Source: Lactobacillus sp. ESL0677 (lineage in GTDB: Bacteria; Bacillota; Bacilli; Lactobacillales; Lactobacillaceae). From it: DNA of 64,000 bases. Under the pieces are notes generated by a model. It had not been told where the DNA came from, ran no database searches, and saw only the letters and a program-made list of their open reading frames with translations. This document shows positions 17,412-26,815 of this stretch, one piece after another. A program made the translations under genes and the position numbers. Every line of letters starts with the position of its first letter. Position 1 is the first letter of the stretch. The DNA lies in the NCBI RefSeq assembly GCF_029392875.1, contig NZ_CP113946.1, positions 1,550,001-1,614,000 on the forward strand. The letters are read 5' to 3'.

Positions 17412-17996
17412 ATGACTAAAGTTGCGGTAGTCTTCGCAGATGGTTGCGAAGAAGTTGAAGGCTTGAGCGTGATTGACGTTTTACGTCGTTTAGGCGTGCA
17501 AGCCGACATGGTAGGATTAACTAGCAAGGATGTAATTGGCGATCACAATATTAGGTTAACTTGTGACAAAATCATCGATGATAGTTTGCTGGATTATGAT
17601 TTAGTAGCTTTTCCGGGTGGTAAAACTGGCGCCGAAAATTTGCGCGACAATCAACTATTGAAATCTTTAATGGTGCAGCGCCACAAAAATCAACAGTGGG
17701 ATGCTGCCATGTGTGCGGCACCAATTGCACTAGCGCGCTACGGCGTGTTGAATGACGCCAACTACACCTGTTATCCTGGATTTGATACTCAAACTAAGCA
17801 TGATGCACCAAGTGGTAACTTTAAAGAGGACATTACAGTTACGGATTCTGATCATCGAGTAATCACCAGCCGGGGACCAGCAACAGCTTGGGCTTTTGCT
17901 TATGCAATTGCTGAGGCACTTGGAATTGATACTACAGCACTAAAGCAAGGCATGCTTTACGAGTATCTTGGTGACCACATTCAAGATAGTTTATAA
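17412..17996 (+). CDS. DJ-1/PfpI family protein
   Basis: A 194-aa protein of the DJ-1/ThiJ/PfpI family. E14 in DGCEEVEGLS and the reactive cysteine C101 in AAMCAAP match the conserved Glu/Cys pair, and FPGGKTGAENL is the usual oxyanion loop. Family members act as glyoxalase III, deglycase or redox chaperones; which applies cannot be told. GAGGT lies about 8 bases before the ATG. It may be co-transcribed with the HAD-like gene, and a bidirectional terminator follows. Confidence 0.85.
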   Translation: MTKVAVVFADGCEEVEGLSVIDVLRRLGVQADMVGLTSKDVIGDHNIRLTCDKIIDDSLLDYDLVAFPGGKTGAENLRDNQLLKSLMVQRHKNQQWDAAMCAAPIALARYGVLNDANYTCYPGFDTQTKHDAPSGNFKEDITVTDSDHRVITSRGPATAWAFAYAIAEALGIDTTALKQGMLYEYLGDHIQDSL

Positions 17997-18002
17997 TAAT
18001 AC

Positions 18003-18033
18003 AACCCCACTACTAGATTTAGTAGTGGGGTTT
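18003..18033. terminator. Terminator after the DJ-1 family gene
   Basis: Strong GC-rich stem AACCCCACTACTA / TAGTAGTGGGGTT with a 4-nt loop, T-run on the plus strand. Confidence 0.85.
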
Positions 18034-18082
18034 GTATTCTAGGTTAACGCCAACTTAATTTAATTGTTACGCACCAATAAGA

Positions 18083-18670
18083 TTATTGCTTTTTAACATT
18101 AATTGCCTCAATAAAGTTAAACTTACCGTCTTCATAGGTAAACTTGAGAATACAACAATTATGGAAGTTAGTTACTCGCTGCTTAATTTCATCATAAGGC
18201 AGCCATTTTTGCAAAAACATGAAACATGCTCCACCATGACTAACCGCTAAAACGCGGTGCACATCTGGCTGCTCCATGATCGATGTTAGCGTGCTATTCA
18301 TTCGCTCCTGTACTTCAATATCAGACTCGCCGCCAAACTGCAGAAAAAAGTCACCATATGAGTGCCGACTACTGTCATCATGGGGATTAAGCTGCTCGCT
18401 TTGCCCTTCAAAAACGCCAAAGTTCCATTCCTTCAGGCCCTTTAATCTGGTATATGACTGGTCCGTAATATTCTCCAGGGTGTCACAGGCCCGCTCCTGC
18501 GTTGACGAATAAGCGTGGTCAAAGGTAATTTGATGCGACTTAAAGTACTGCCCGACTTCTTGTGCATCTTTAATTCCCTGCTGGGTTAAGGGGGAATCTG
18601 ACCAACCCTGAATCCTGTGTAATTGGTTAAACAATGTCTGACTATGACGCATTAAATATAATTCTTTCAT
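18083..18670 (-). CDS. Histidine phosphatase family protein (RHSQT variant)
   Basis: A 195-aa histidine phosphatase. The motif reads MRHSQT rather than RHGET, keeping Arg and His but replacing the Gly; LKEWNFGVFEG supplies the general acid and SHGGACFMF the second histidine. The ATG overlaps the stop of the aldo/keto reductase gene by 4 bp (ATGA), so the two are translationally coupled and probably metabolically related. Substrate unknown. Confidence 0.8.
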   Translation of the reverse strand: MKELYLMRHSQTLFNQLHRIQGWSDSPLTQQGIKDAQEVGQYFKSHQITFDHAYSSTQERACDTLENITDQSYTRLKGLKEWNFGVFEGQSEQLNPHDDSSRHSYGDFFLQFGGESDIEVQERMNSTLTSIMEQPDVHRVLAVSHGGACFMFLQKWLPYDEIKQRVTNFHNCCILKFTYEDGKFNFIEAINVKKQ

Positions 18671-19674
18671 TTTGAATCCTCATTTAATAATACTGTCCCT
18701 GCTGGTGGATTTTCATCGATGGCACCAACAATTTTATGTGGAAAATATGGCTGCTCAATGTAAGCAATATCTTCATTAGTTAGTTTAACAGAAAGCGCAT
18801 TTACCGCATCATCAAAATGGCTAATTTTGGTTGCACCAATAATTGGCGCTGTTACACCCTTGGACCATAACCATGCTAACGCAATTTGCGACATCTTCAC
18901 CTGGTATTTTTGCGCTAATTCGTTAACTCGCTTAGCAATCTGCACATCATATTTCTTTGTATGGTCATACTTACCTCGTGCTACCCGGTCAGTCTTACTG
19001 CGCAAAGTATCAGCATCCCAATTAGGACGAGCAAGTCGGCCAGCAGCCAAGGGGCTATACGGCATCAGCGTGACACCCATTTGGCGACAAAGCGGTATCA
19101 ATTCATGCTCATCTTCTCGGTAAAGCAAGTTATAGTGATTTTCCATTGCTGAAAACTGAGTCCAGCCATGATCCCGCGCAGCTAACTGCATATTGTAAAA
19201 TTGATAGGCATACATCGCTGAAGCACCAAGCGCCCTAACTTTTCCGGCTTTAACCAAATCGTTTAGAGCAGACATAGTCTCCTCAATCGGCGTATCATAA
19301 TCAAACCGGTGAATCATGTATAGATCCAAATAATCCGTTCCTAGTCGCTCTAAAGTACCGTCAATTTCACGTTCAATCGCTTTACGTGATAGGCGTCCAG
19401 GATTGAAATAAACTTTAGAAGCAATCACTACCTGATCTCTGGTAGTGCAATTTTTTAATGCTTTTCCTAAATATTCCTCACCGGTACCTGCAGAATAACT
19501 GTTAGCTGTATCAAAAAAGTTAATTCCTAAATCTAATGCATGGGCGACAACCTTCTCAGTATCACGTGGATTTAACGTCCAATCATGCATTGTCCCAGCT
19601 TGACCAAAACTCATGCCACCAACACATAATTTAGAAATTTTAATGGTCGTTTTACCTAAATTAGCATATTCCAT
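18667..19674 (-). CDS. Aldo/keto reductase
   Basis: A 335-aa NADPH-dependent aldo/keto reductase with the TIM-barrel signatures: D-Y-K-H tetrad residues in GINFFDTANSYSAG, VVIASKV and DLYMIHRFD, and a C-terminal NADPH-binding region around APIIGATKISHFDDA. The start is the ATG at 19674, which has AAAGGAG 7 bases upstream; the in-frame ATG at 19704 has no ribosome site. Similar enzymes act on aldehydes or ketone intermediates. Overlaps the following phosphatase gene by 4 bp. Confidence 0.88.
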   Translation of the reverse strand: MEYANLGKTTIKISKLCVGGMSFGQAGTMHDWTLNPRDTEKVVAHALDLGINFFDTANSYSAGTGEEYLGKALKNCTTRDQVVIASKVYFNPGRLSRKAIEREIDGTLERLGTDYLDLYMIHRFDYDTPIEETMSALNDLVKAGKVRALGASAMYAYQFYNMQLAARDHGWTQFSAMENHYNLLYREDEHELIPLCRQMGVTLMPYSPLAAGRLARPNWDADTLRSKTDRVARGKYDHTKKYDVQIAKRVNELAQKYQVKMSQIALAWLWSKGVTAPIIGATKISHFDDAVNALSVKLTNEDIAYIEQPYFPHKIVGAIDENPPAGTVLLNEDSK

Positions 19675-19780
19675 AACCGCTCTCCTTTGATTTTTTGTAA
19701 TCATTATAATTATTCAGAGCAATTTATGTCTAATACTTACTTAACATAGCTTATTATAGCAATTAGGCATAGCTAGTACT

Positions 19781-20653
19781 TCACCATAAAAATCGGCCGA
19801 TAGCTTGATCAATTTGGGAATTTTCATGAAGTTGACTGTGCTGCCCGCCAGCTCCCTTAATTTCAATTTCGCGATAATTACTTACTTTCCCGCGCAACAA
19901 ATACCGCAATGAACGAGCCGAAACAACACTAACATCCCCATCAGAATTGGTACCATCGCCTTTATTGCCAAAAATATTTAAGACTTGCACACCACTAGGA
20001 TAATTTTGCCGATATTTTAATAAATAACGGTACGATGAATTGAGATATTTAGGGCGATTACTGGATAATAAATAATTACGATTTATCTTGTCGTCCATCC
20101 CCACAATACCATCAAAATGACCGCCAAGATTAACCTGCTTTTTTAACTTAGGTAATTTAGGATTACTGCCATACTTCACTTGGTAAAACATTGTCGTTAA
20201 GTTGCCCATCGAATGTGCTACCGTGTTGTAGTGCTTGATTTGGTATTTCTTCTGCAATAAGACAATAAGGTGGTAAAACCATTCCCGCGTTAAATAATAA
20301 TTGCCATTTTTATTGTCAGCAAACACCAACTGAATTATCGGGTGCGGCGTGCCTTTGAGCCATGTTCCTCGCAGTACAATCGTACCATCACGCTTAACTT
20401 TGGCAGTCAGTACCTTGTGTGCATTGTTATGCTTTTCAGCATACGCAATCATACTGTCTGTTGATTTGCCACTGGCACCCCAACCATGAAGATAAATTGT
20501 CGGTGCGCTGTGTGATCGATCCACAACTTGGCCAACCTGATTAGTATTAGCCGAATAACTATTACGATTATTAACCGCATGCCAACAGATGATACCAATA
20601 CTAAGTAAAATAATCACACTTATTCCAAGCCAAAACCAATTTTTCTTTTTCAT
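19781..20653 (-). CDS. Signal-anchored DUF915-type alpha/beta hydrolase
   Basis: A 290-aa protein starting with a Lys-rich N-terminus and a hydrophobic helix (about residues 6-24), so the hydrolase domain should face outside. Domain signs are YLHGWGASGKS (oxyanion loop), the nucleophile elbow AHSMGN, an acidic NKGDGTNSDGDVSV segment and the catalytic His in GGQHSQLHEN. This matches the DUF915 hydrolases common in lactobacilli, whose substrate is not known; a lipase/esterase role is possible. I chose the ATG at 20653 rather than an upstream TTG. Divergent from a LysR gene that may regulate it. Confidence 0.8.
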   Translation of the reverse strand: MKKKNWFWLGISVIILLSIGIICWHAVNNRNSYSANTNQVGQVVDRSHSAPTIYLHGWGASGKSTDSMIAYAEKHNNAHKVLTAKVKRDGTIVLRGTWLKGTPHPIIQLVFADNKNGNYYLTREWFYHLIVLLQKKYQIKHYNTVAHSMGNLTTMFYQVKYGSNPKLPKLKKQVNLGGHFDGIVGMDDKINRNYLLSSNRPKYLNSSYRYLLKYRQNYPSGVQVLNIFGNKGDGTNSDGDVSVVSARSLRYLLRGKVSNYREIEIKGAGGQHSQLHENSQIDQAIGRFLW

Positions 20654-20729
20654 TATTTTATTTCCCAAAAGTTTTATACTTATTCTAAAATTATTACCAT
20701 AACTAACTTATTTCAATCAGAGGAACACA

Positions 20730-21608
20730 ATGGAGCTTAGAGTCTTACGCTATTTTTTAGCAGTCGTTAACGAACAAAATATTTCCCGTGCAGCAGCCAA
20801 GCTGCATATCTCACAGCCTACAATTTCACGGCAAATTCATGAACTTGAACAAGAACTCGGAGTCAGATTATTTGAACGTGGCACCAGAACCATTAAGCTG
20901 ACAGCTGACGGCGAGTATCTTGCCAATCAATCTAGGCAAATTTTAACGTTAGCTGATAAGACAAAAACTAACATCGGTAAAAATGCCGAAATTAGCGGCA
21001 GCATTTTTATCGGTTGCTCGGAGGCACCGATGCTCAATACAATAGCAGATGCCATTAACCGATTAAAGCAAATAGCACCGAATGTCATTGTCAATTTATA
21101 TAGCTGCGATGCTAGTGAGGTACAACGCAAAATGCAAAACGGAGTGTTTGATTTTGGTTTTGTTCTTGATCCTTTTAATAAAACCAATTATAACTTCTTA
21201 ACACTTCCAGGGGTTACAAAATGGGGTTTATTAACCAGAAATGATTCAATTCTAGCTACTAAAGCTAAAATCCAAGTTGCTGATTTAATTGGCAAGCCAG
21301 TAATTCTGCCGCAACGCCACACCAGTCAGACACTGTTAACTAACTGGTTAGGTCAAAGTGACCTTAAATTTCAAACCGTTGCCAAATATAATTTGCTCAA
21401 CAATGCAGCGATTCTTGCACAGCACGGTGTTGGGGATGTGCTATGCCTTGATGGTATTGTTAATCTTGCTCAAACTAACTTGCTTTTTATTCCGCTTGAA
21501 CCCCAACTAACTATTCACGCAAGTTTAATCTGGTCAAAAACTGCGGTCCTATCTCGTGCTGCCCAAATCTTTTTGACACAATTAAAAAAGCTGTTAAATC
21601 AAGAATAG
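20730..21608 (+). CDS. LysR-family transcriptional regulator
   Basis: A 292-aa LysR regulator: typical N-terminal HTH (residues 1-60, with ISRAAAKLHISQPTISRQIHELE) and a periplasmic-binding-like effector domain. AGAGGAA precedes the ATG. It is divergent from the DUF915 hydrolase gene with about 76 bp between start codons, the usual LysR/target layout, so that hydrolase is its best candidate target. Confidence 0.88.
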   Translation: MELRVLRYFLAVVNEQNISRAAAKLHISQPTISRQIHELEQELGVRLFERGTRTIKLTADGEYLANQSRQILTLADKTKTNIGKNAEISGSIFIGCSEAPMLNTIADAINRLKQIAPNVIVNLYSCDASEVQRKMQNGVFDFGFVLDPFNKTNYNFLTLPGVTKWGLLTRNDSILATKAKIQVADLIGKPVILPQRHTSQTLLTNWLGQSDLKFQTVAKYNLLNNAAILAQHGVGDVLCLDGIVNLAQTNLLFIPLEPQLTIHASLIWSKTAVLSRAAQIFLTQLKKLLNQE

Positions 21609-21704
21609 CAACCAATAGTTGACGAAAATTAACCGCCAGTTTGTAGAAAGCAACTTTGCAATACGCTATACTTTAGTCAATATTAAAATAACAGGAGGAA
21701 AGTT

Positions 21705-22103
21705 ATGAGCATTTTAAGTGAGCACCTTAGAGAGCAAAGAATTGCTAATCACTGGTCACAAGAACAATTAGCAAACAAAATGGAAGTTTCCAGACAATCT
21801 GTTTCCAAATGGGAGACCGGGGATGCAGTTCCTGATCTAGACAAATTAAAGCAGTTAAGTCAGTTGTATGCTGTATCAATTGATTATTTAGTTGGTAATG
21901 AAAAGCAAACGAATAATCAAACTAAGCCTAAATACATAAATCTCAGGGAACTGCAGAAAATTTATTTTATGATAACAACTGTAATTTATTGTGGTGCCTC
22001 TCTATATAATAGTGACTTATGGGGCAGCCTTTGGGTTATTTATCTTGTCAGTGGTCTGGTTTTTGAAATTCATAAATTTTGTTTAATTAAATATCTTAAC
22101 TAA
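21705..22103 (+). CDS. XRE-family regulator with C-terminal membrane segments
   Basis: A 132-aa protein. Residues 5-60 form a Cro/CI-type helix-turn-helix (LREQRIANHWSQEQLANKMEV, SRQSVSKWETG). After a short linker the remainder (about 88-125) is hydrophobic with one or two membrane helices, so the regulator is probably membrane-tethered. AGGAGGA lies 7 bases before the ATG. Convergent with the Tet(M)-like gene and sharing a terminator. Targets unknown. Confidence 0.8.
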   Translation: MSILSEHLREQRIANHWSQEQLANKMEVSRQSVSKWETGDAVPDLDKLKQLSQLYAVSIDYLVGNEKQTNNQTKPKYINLRELQKIYFMITTVIYCGASLYNSDLWGSLWVIYLVSGLVFEIHKFCLIKYLN

Positions 22104-22142
22104 AAAGAACCTATTGATTATCAAATCAATAGGTTCTTTTTA
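22103..22142. terminator. Bidirectional terminator between XRE and Tet(M)-like genes
   Basis: Long near-perfect stem AAAAAGAACCTATTGATT / AATCAATAGGTTCTTTTT with a 4-nt loop; T-runs on both strands. It overlaps the stop codon of the GTPase gene. Confidence 0.85.
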
Positions 22143-24110
22143 AGCATGATAGCCACCAAATTTATACTTATTTTGATAGGGTACATGGGCCCATTTGGGA
22201 ACCTCATCCCATGGCACTCTCGTAGCAATCTCATTTGGTACAAAAACAGAATCTGGTGTATTAGCTAAATCATGAGTTGGGGAATAATCATATTCCTCAA
22301 TAATTTCGGCTGCATTTTGACAGGGATGGTAGCAACCAAAGGTGCATTCCAAGCTGCCCTGACCATGAGTATAATTTCGTACTACTTTAGCATAATTTTG
22401 CATTTGCTTAACTGGCGCAGACCCAGTTAAAATTTCAACGTCATCATTAGTACCCAGTTCTGGCTCATTAAAGGTGCCCTTCATTTGCTGAATATCACTA
22501 ATTGCCCGACCAATTTGCGCTGAAGCAATCTCTAAGCGAAAATTATACCACGGCTCAAGTAATTGACAATTTCCCTTGGCTTTAAGCAGCATCAATCCTT
22601 GACGTACAGCTCGCCACGTAGCCTTACGAAAGTCTCCGCCTTGCGTGTGCTTATAATTATAATGCCCACTAACAAAACGGATTTTCATATCGGTAATAGG
22701 GGCACCAATTAAGACACCCAAATGTTCCTTATTTCGCAAGTCAAACATTACCTGCTTTTGCCAATTTGGCGCCAAAATTTCATTAGGACAGTCATTAATA
22801 ATGATTAAGCCACTACCAGGCTTAGCTGGTTCAAGCACCACGTGAGTTTCCGCATAATGGCGTAATGGTTCAAAGTGCCCAGCACCTTCAACTGAATCTG
22901 TGACAGTCTCCTTATATAAAATCTTTCCTGTACCAAACTCAATTTTAAGATTATATCTTTCCTGCAACAATTGTTGCAAAACTTCCAGTTGAACTTCACC
23001 CATAATGCGCACACTAATGTTTTGACCTTGCTCATTCCAAACAACGTGAAGCTGCGGATCTTCATCTTCCAGCTCCTTTAGAGCCGTTAAGCAAGTATGC
23101 GGATCATTATCCTTAATATCAGCAACGTAAGTCAATACTGGCTGAACCTGTGCATCCCGACTGTCTTCTTCAACTCCCAATCCTTGTCCTTGATAAGTCT
23201 CACTTAAATTGGGAATAGTACAAATTTGTCCCGCTGTAACTTCTTGCTTAGTAGTAAATTTGTCACCCTGATAAATTCTTAATTGGTTAATTTTTTGATC
23301 AGTTAACAAAATTTGCTTTGGTTGCAGACTGCCACTCATTACCCGCAACCATGTTAAACGTTCATCTTTGGCATCGTGGGAAATTTTGAATACCCGTGCA
23401 CCAAAGTCTGAAGCTTTCGACTGGTACTCCTGACTCCAAAAAGCAATTCCAGAAAGTAATTCTTTGATTCCCTGCAGTTTTAATGCAGAACCAAAATAGC
23501 AAGGAAAAACTTGTCTTTTTTTAATCATCTGCCGAATAGTTGCATCGCTGATAGTGCCTACAGACAAATAATCGGTTAAAATATCATCATCTTGAACAGC
23601 AATTTGCTCCTGAGTCGCAGCAGGTAGTTGCTTATTTTCTAATTCAAAATCAACACAGCCAGCTGCCAATTCTTTTTGCAATTGAGCAACTATTACTGCT
23701 GCTTGCGATTGGCCAGCATCCATTTTATTAATAAAAATAAAAGTTGGTACTTGGTACTGCTGAAGCAATTGCCACAATTTTCTTGTTTGGCCTTGTACAC
23801 CAGCAGTAGCGGAAATTACTAAAATCGCATAATCTAATACACTTAGTACACCCTCTGTTTGCGCTAAAAAGTCAACGTGCCCCGGTGTATCAAGTAATGT
23901 TATCTTCAAGTCCTGATATTCTAAGTTTGCCTGATGAGAAAAAATAGTAATACCGCGCTTTTTCTCTAACCGATCAGAATCTAAAAAGACATTACCATTA
24001 TCGACACGCCCTAATTTTCTAATTGTTCCCGTTTGATAAAGCAATGCTTCAGATAAGGTTGTCTTGCCCGCATCAACATTTGCTAATATACCTGCAACTA
24101 TCTGTTTCAT
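22140..24110 (-). CDS. Tet(M)/EF-G-like ribosomal protection GTPase
   Basis: A 656-aa translational GTPase of the EF-G/Tet(M)-Tet(O) type. G-motifs are ANVDAGKTT (about 10-18), RGIT in switch I, DTPGHVD and NKMD. The size matches ribosomal protection proteins (about 640-660) rather than EF-G (about 695; fusA is present separately in this window). Residue identity to the classical Tet proteins looks only moderate, so it is probably a native chromosomal paralogue. Its C-terminal tail has an unusual CTFGCYHPC cluster followed by the GTPase-family C-terminal stretch. Whether it gives tetracycline resistance or has a ribosome rescue role is unknown. Confidence 0.75.
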   Translation of the reverse strand: MKQIVAGILANVDAGKTTLSEALLYQTGTIRKLGRVDNGNVFLDSDRLEKKRGITIFSHQANLEYQDLKITLLDTPGHVDFLAQTEGVLSVLDYAILVISATAGVQGQTRKLWQLLQQYQVPTFIFINKMDAGQSQAAVIVAQLQKELAAGCVDFELENKQLPAATQEQIAVQDDDILTDYLSVGTISDATIRQMIKKRQVFPCYFGSALKLQGIKELLSGIAFWSQEYQSKASDFGARVFKISHDAKDERLTWLRVMSGSLQPKQILLTDQKINQLRIYQGDKFTTKQEVTAGQICTIPNLSETYQGQGLGVEEDSRDAQVQPVLTYVADIKDNDPHTCLTALKELEDEDPQLHVVWNEQGQNISVRIMGEVQLEVLQQLLQERYNLKIEFGTGKILYKETVTDSVEGAGHFEPLRHYAETHVVLEPAKPGSGLIIINDCPNEILAPNWQKQVMFDLRNKEHLGVLIGAPITDMKIRFVSGHYNYKHTQGGDFRKATWRAVRQGLMLLKAKGNCQLLEPWYNFRLEIASAQIGRAISDIQQMKGTFNEPELGTNDDVEILTGSAPVKQMQNYAKVVRNYTHGQGSLECTFGCYHPCQNAAEIIEEYDYSPTHDLANTPDSVFVPNEIATRVPWDEVPKWAHVPYQNKYKFGGYHA

Positions 24111-24218
24111 AATACCTCCTTTTCACAGCATCTTTATTTGCTTTTCCTTGCATAAACAAAAATCAAGTTAATTTTACTCTAACTTTTGCACAGATAACAG
24201 TATGCTTTTAATTTAAAC

Positions 24219-24251
24219 AAAAAAAGATATCCCAATTGAGATATCTTTTTT
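24219..24251. terminator. Terminator after rpsI
   Basis: Stem AAAAAGATATC / GATATCTTTTT with an 8-nt loop, near-symmetric, ending the rplM-rpsI transcript on the minus strand. Confidence 0.85.
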
Positions 24252-24270
24252 GATAAACGTAAATCCAAAA

Positions 24271-24666
24271 TTAACGTTTTGAGAATTGTGAAGCTTTACG
24301 AGCTTTCTTCAAACCTGGCTTCTTTCTTTCAACCATTCTAGGGTCACGGGTTAAGAAACCAGCCTTCTTTAAAGGACCACGGAAATCTGGGTCAACTTCA
24401 AGAAGAGCGCGTGCAACACCAAGACGGATTGCACCAGCTTGACCTGAGAAACCACCACCATTAACGTTAACTCTAACGTCGTATTGACCATCAGTTTCAG
24501 TCAAAGTCAATGGTTGCTTCAAATCCTTAACTAAGTTAGGGAATGGAATGTATTGATCAACATCTTTGTTGTTAACAGTAATCTTACCAGTGCCTGGTAC
24601 TAAACGTACACGCGCAACTGCGTCCTTACGACGACCAGTACCTGCATATGCAACTTGTTGTGCCAT
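24271..24666 (-). CDS. rpsI: Ribosomal protein uS9
   Basis: 131 aa. Small-subunit head protein whose C-terminal tail reaches the P-site tRNA: the [14 protein letters not shown] end is the conserved tail. The N-terminal [16 protein letters not shown] is diagnostic. Second gene of rplM-rpsI, 12 bp after rplM, followed by a terminator. Confidence 0.97.
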   Translation of the reverse strand: MAQQVAYAGTGRRKDAVARVRLVPGTGKITVNNKDVDQYIPFPNLVKDLKQPLTLTETDGQYDVRVNVNGGGFSGQAGAIRLGVARALLEVDPDFRGPLKKAGFLTRDPRMVERKKPGLKKARKASQFSKR

Positions 24667-24678
24667 TTATTTAACCTC

Positions 24679-25122
24679 CTAGATTAATTTATTAATGTCT
24701 AATTCTTCAGGCTTTTGTGCTTCATGCTTGTGATCAGCATCAGCATAAACATGCATCTTCATGAATTCTTGGTGACCAAGAGTGTTCTTTGGAAGCATAC
24801 CCTTAACTGACAATTCAACTAATCTAACTGGGTTATTGGCAAGCAAATCACCAGCTGGAACAGCCTTGATTCCGCCACGCCAACCAGAGTGGTGGTAATA
24901 AATCTTGTCAGTAGCCTTTTTACCAGTTAACTTAAGTTTAGCAGCGTTGATAATAATAACGTTGTCACCAGTGTCAACATTTGGTGTGTATTGAGGCTTA
25001 TTCTTACCTCTTAAAATAGTGGCTACCGCAGTAGACAGACGACCTAAAGATACATCTGTTGCGTCAATAACATACCACTTACGTTCAATTTCATTAGGTT
25101 TTGCTAATTGTGTAGTACGCAA
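24679..25122 (-). CDS. rplM: Ribosomal protein uL13
   Basis: 147 aa. Large-subunit protein that binds 23S rRNA early in assembly. Begins [17 protein letters not shown], the usual start, but from a TTG codon at 25122 with GGAGGAA at good distance upstream. First gene of its own transcript with a near-consensus promoter and a possible L13 leader upstream. Confidence 0.96.
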   Translation of the reverse strand: MRTTQLAKPNEIERKWYVIDATDVSLGRLSTAVATILRGKNKPQYTPNVDTGDNVIIINAAKLKLTGKKATDKIYYHHSGWRGGIKAVPAGDLLANNPVRLVELSVKGMLPKNTLGHQEFMKMHVYADADHKHEAQKPEELDINKLI

Positions 25123-25190
25123 TGTAAATTCCTCCGTTTATACGTTGTTTGAAAACAATAAGTTGCCGGGGCCTATCATGGACAAACATA
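25123..25190 (-). promoter_or_regulatory. rplM 5' leader (candidate L13 leader)
   Basis: About 68 nt of transcript before rplM. It contains a CC...GGCCCCGG segment and a hairpin ATTGTTT / AAACAAC near the ribosome site. An L13-binding autoregulatory leader is known upstream of rplM in Firmicutes; the match to that family was not tested. Confidence 0.4.
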
Positions 25191-25197
25191 CTGTTCT

Positions 25198-25226
25198 AGA
25201 ATACGTCCTTTTTATTAAATTGTCAA
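25198..25226 (-). promoter_or_regulatory. rplM-rpsI promoter
   Basis: TTGACA (25221-25226) and TATTCT (25198-25203) on the minus strand with a 17-bp spacer, 3 bp downstream of the truA stop codon. Confidence 0.8.
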
Positions 25227-25228
25227 TA

Positions 25229-26014
25229 TTAATCAACGTCTTGCCGATATTTTTTTGGTAAATCCTCATAAAAGACATGATAAAGAAACAAACCACTTGC
25301 CTGTGCGGTTTCTCTCACCTGTTCGCGATCTTTTGCTTTTATTACCCGGGGAATATCATCGAGCGGCCGCTTGCCATTGCCGATTTCTAGCAGAGTAGCA
25401 ACTAAAATTCGCACCATGTTATATAAAAAGCCCGAGCAAATAAAGTCAAAAATAATTTCGTTTGCTTCTTTATCCTGAACGATATTAACATAATACATCG
25501 TTCTTACTTTGTTTTTAATTTGACCACCGCTAGCAGCAAAACTTGTAAAATCATGGGTACCAATCAGGTCGCGAGCAGCCAGCTGCATCCTTTTAATATC
25601 GACCGGATAAGGATAGTGTCCAGTATAAAAACGCTTGAATGGATCAACAAAGCGATCAAGACTTGCCCGATACCGATACCATTTTCCTTTAGCGCTATAA
25701 CGGACATGAAAGTGCTCATCAACGATTTCACATTCTTTAAAGACAATATCTAAAGGCATGATCGAGTTGAGTGCACAGATCATTCTTTCTGGGGGAATGG
25801 CATTTCCCGAGTAATCAAAGTGGATTACCTGACCTACAGCATGTACCCCCGCATCAGTTCTCCCTGATCCTTCAACGATTATTTTTTTGCCCTTAGTCAT
25901 TTTAGTCAGTGCATCTTCAATTGTTCCCTGAACAGTTCGTTGGTGCGGCTGCGATTGAAAGCCATGAAATAAATGGCCATCATACGCAAGTGTCATTTTA
26001 TATCTTGTAATCAT
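25229..26014 (-). CDS. truA: tRNA pseudouridine(38-40) synthase
   Basis: 261 aa. Converts U38-U40 in the anticodon stem-loop of many tRNAs. The catalytic Asp is D54 in [11 protein letters not shown], and [19 protein letters not shown] is the C-terminal signature. Its ATG shares a base with the stop codon of ecfT, so it is translationally linked to the ECF transporter genes, as in many Firmicutes. Confidence 0.95.
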   Translation of the reverse strand: MITRYKMTLAYDGHLFHGFQSQPHQRTVQGTIEDALTKMTKGKKIIVEGSGRTDAGVHAVGQVIHFDYSGNAIPPERMICALNSIMPLDIVFKECEIVDEHFHVRYSAKGKWYRYRASLDRFVDPFKRFYTGHYPYPVDIKRMQLAARDLIGTHDFTSFAASGGQIKNKVRTMYYVNIVQDKEANEIIFDFICSGFLYNMVRILVATLLEIGNGKRPLDDIPRVIKAKDREQVRETAQASGLFLYHVFYEDLPKKYRQDVD

Positions 26015-26811
26015 TAATGTGTCCTAAAAATTACTAACAACGCAATTAAAATTGCAAAATAACCTAAGTCTAACAAGTCAAACTTTGACCACTGCAGTAT
26101 GCGATAGCGCGTTCTACCATTATCATCGCGATAGCCGCGGGATTCCATCGCTGTTGACAAATCAACTGCAGTTTCCAAAGAATTGATAAATAAAGGAACC
26201 AGCAATGGTGTAATTGCTTTAGCTCGCGTAATAAGTCCACCATTATTAAAGTCAGCGCCACGTGACCGCTGTGCATTCATAATTTTAACAGTTTCATCAA
26301 ATAAGGTTGGTACAAAGCGCAATGCAATCGACATGACCAATGCAATTTTATCAACTGGAACCTTAATTAATTTAAACGGCGTTAATAGCCACTCCATTGC
26401 ATCCGCAATTTCAAGTGGCATCGTTGTTACCGTCATAACTGTTGAAATTAAAATAATAACTGTAAAACGAATGAAAATATAAATTGCATTTTCAATACCA
26501 TAGCTAGTTATCGCAAAGATTGTCCACTGCCAATAGACTTTACCACCAACTGTAAAGAACAGTTGCAACAGTGACGTAAAAAAGATTAGCCAGACTAATG
26601 GTCTAACGCCATCCCAAAATACTTTTGCTCTTAATCCAGTTGCTGCTACCGCAATAAAGCTAAACACGGTGATAATCGCATAAGTCAGCGGATTATTAGC
26701 CAAGAAAATAATTAAAATAAAAAAGATGGTTGCAAGTAATTTACCCCGCGGATCCATCTTATAAACAAGTGAATTTCCCGGTACATATCGGCCAATTAAA
26801 ATTTTACTCAC
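26014..26811 (-). CDS. ecfT: ECF transporter transmembrane subunit EcfT
   Basis: 265 aa. Shared membrane component of energy-coupling-factor vitamin transporters. It has five or so hydrophobic helices and the coupling-helix pair with Ala-Arg-Gly-type motifs, here AQRSRGADF and MESRGYRDD, that dock on the two ATPases. Starts 4 bp after ecfA2 in one operon. It works with separate S-components encoded elsewhere. Confidence 0.95.
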   Translation of the reverse strand: MSKILIGRYVPGNSLVYKMDPRGKLLATIFFILIIFLANNPLTYAIITVFSFIAVAATGLRAKVFWDGVRPLVWLIFFTSLLQLFFTVGGKVYWQWTIFAITSYGIENAIYIFIRFTVIILISTVMTVTTMPLEIADAMEWLLTPFKLIKVPVDKIALVMSIALRFVPTLFDETVKIMNAQRSRGADFNNGGLITRAKAITPLLVPLFINSLETAVDLSTAMESRGYRDDNGRTRYRILQWSKFDLLDLGYFAILIALLVIFRTH

Positions 26812-26815
26812 AGAC

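Noticed and set aside
22140-24110. Acquired tetracycline resistance gene
   Set aside because: No mobile element, plasmid or integrase genes nearby, only moderate family similarity and base composition like its surroundings; best kept as a native Tet(M)-like GTPase.
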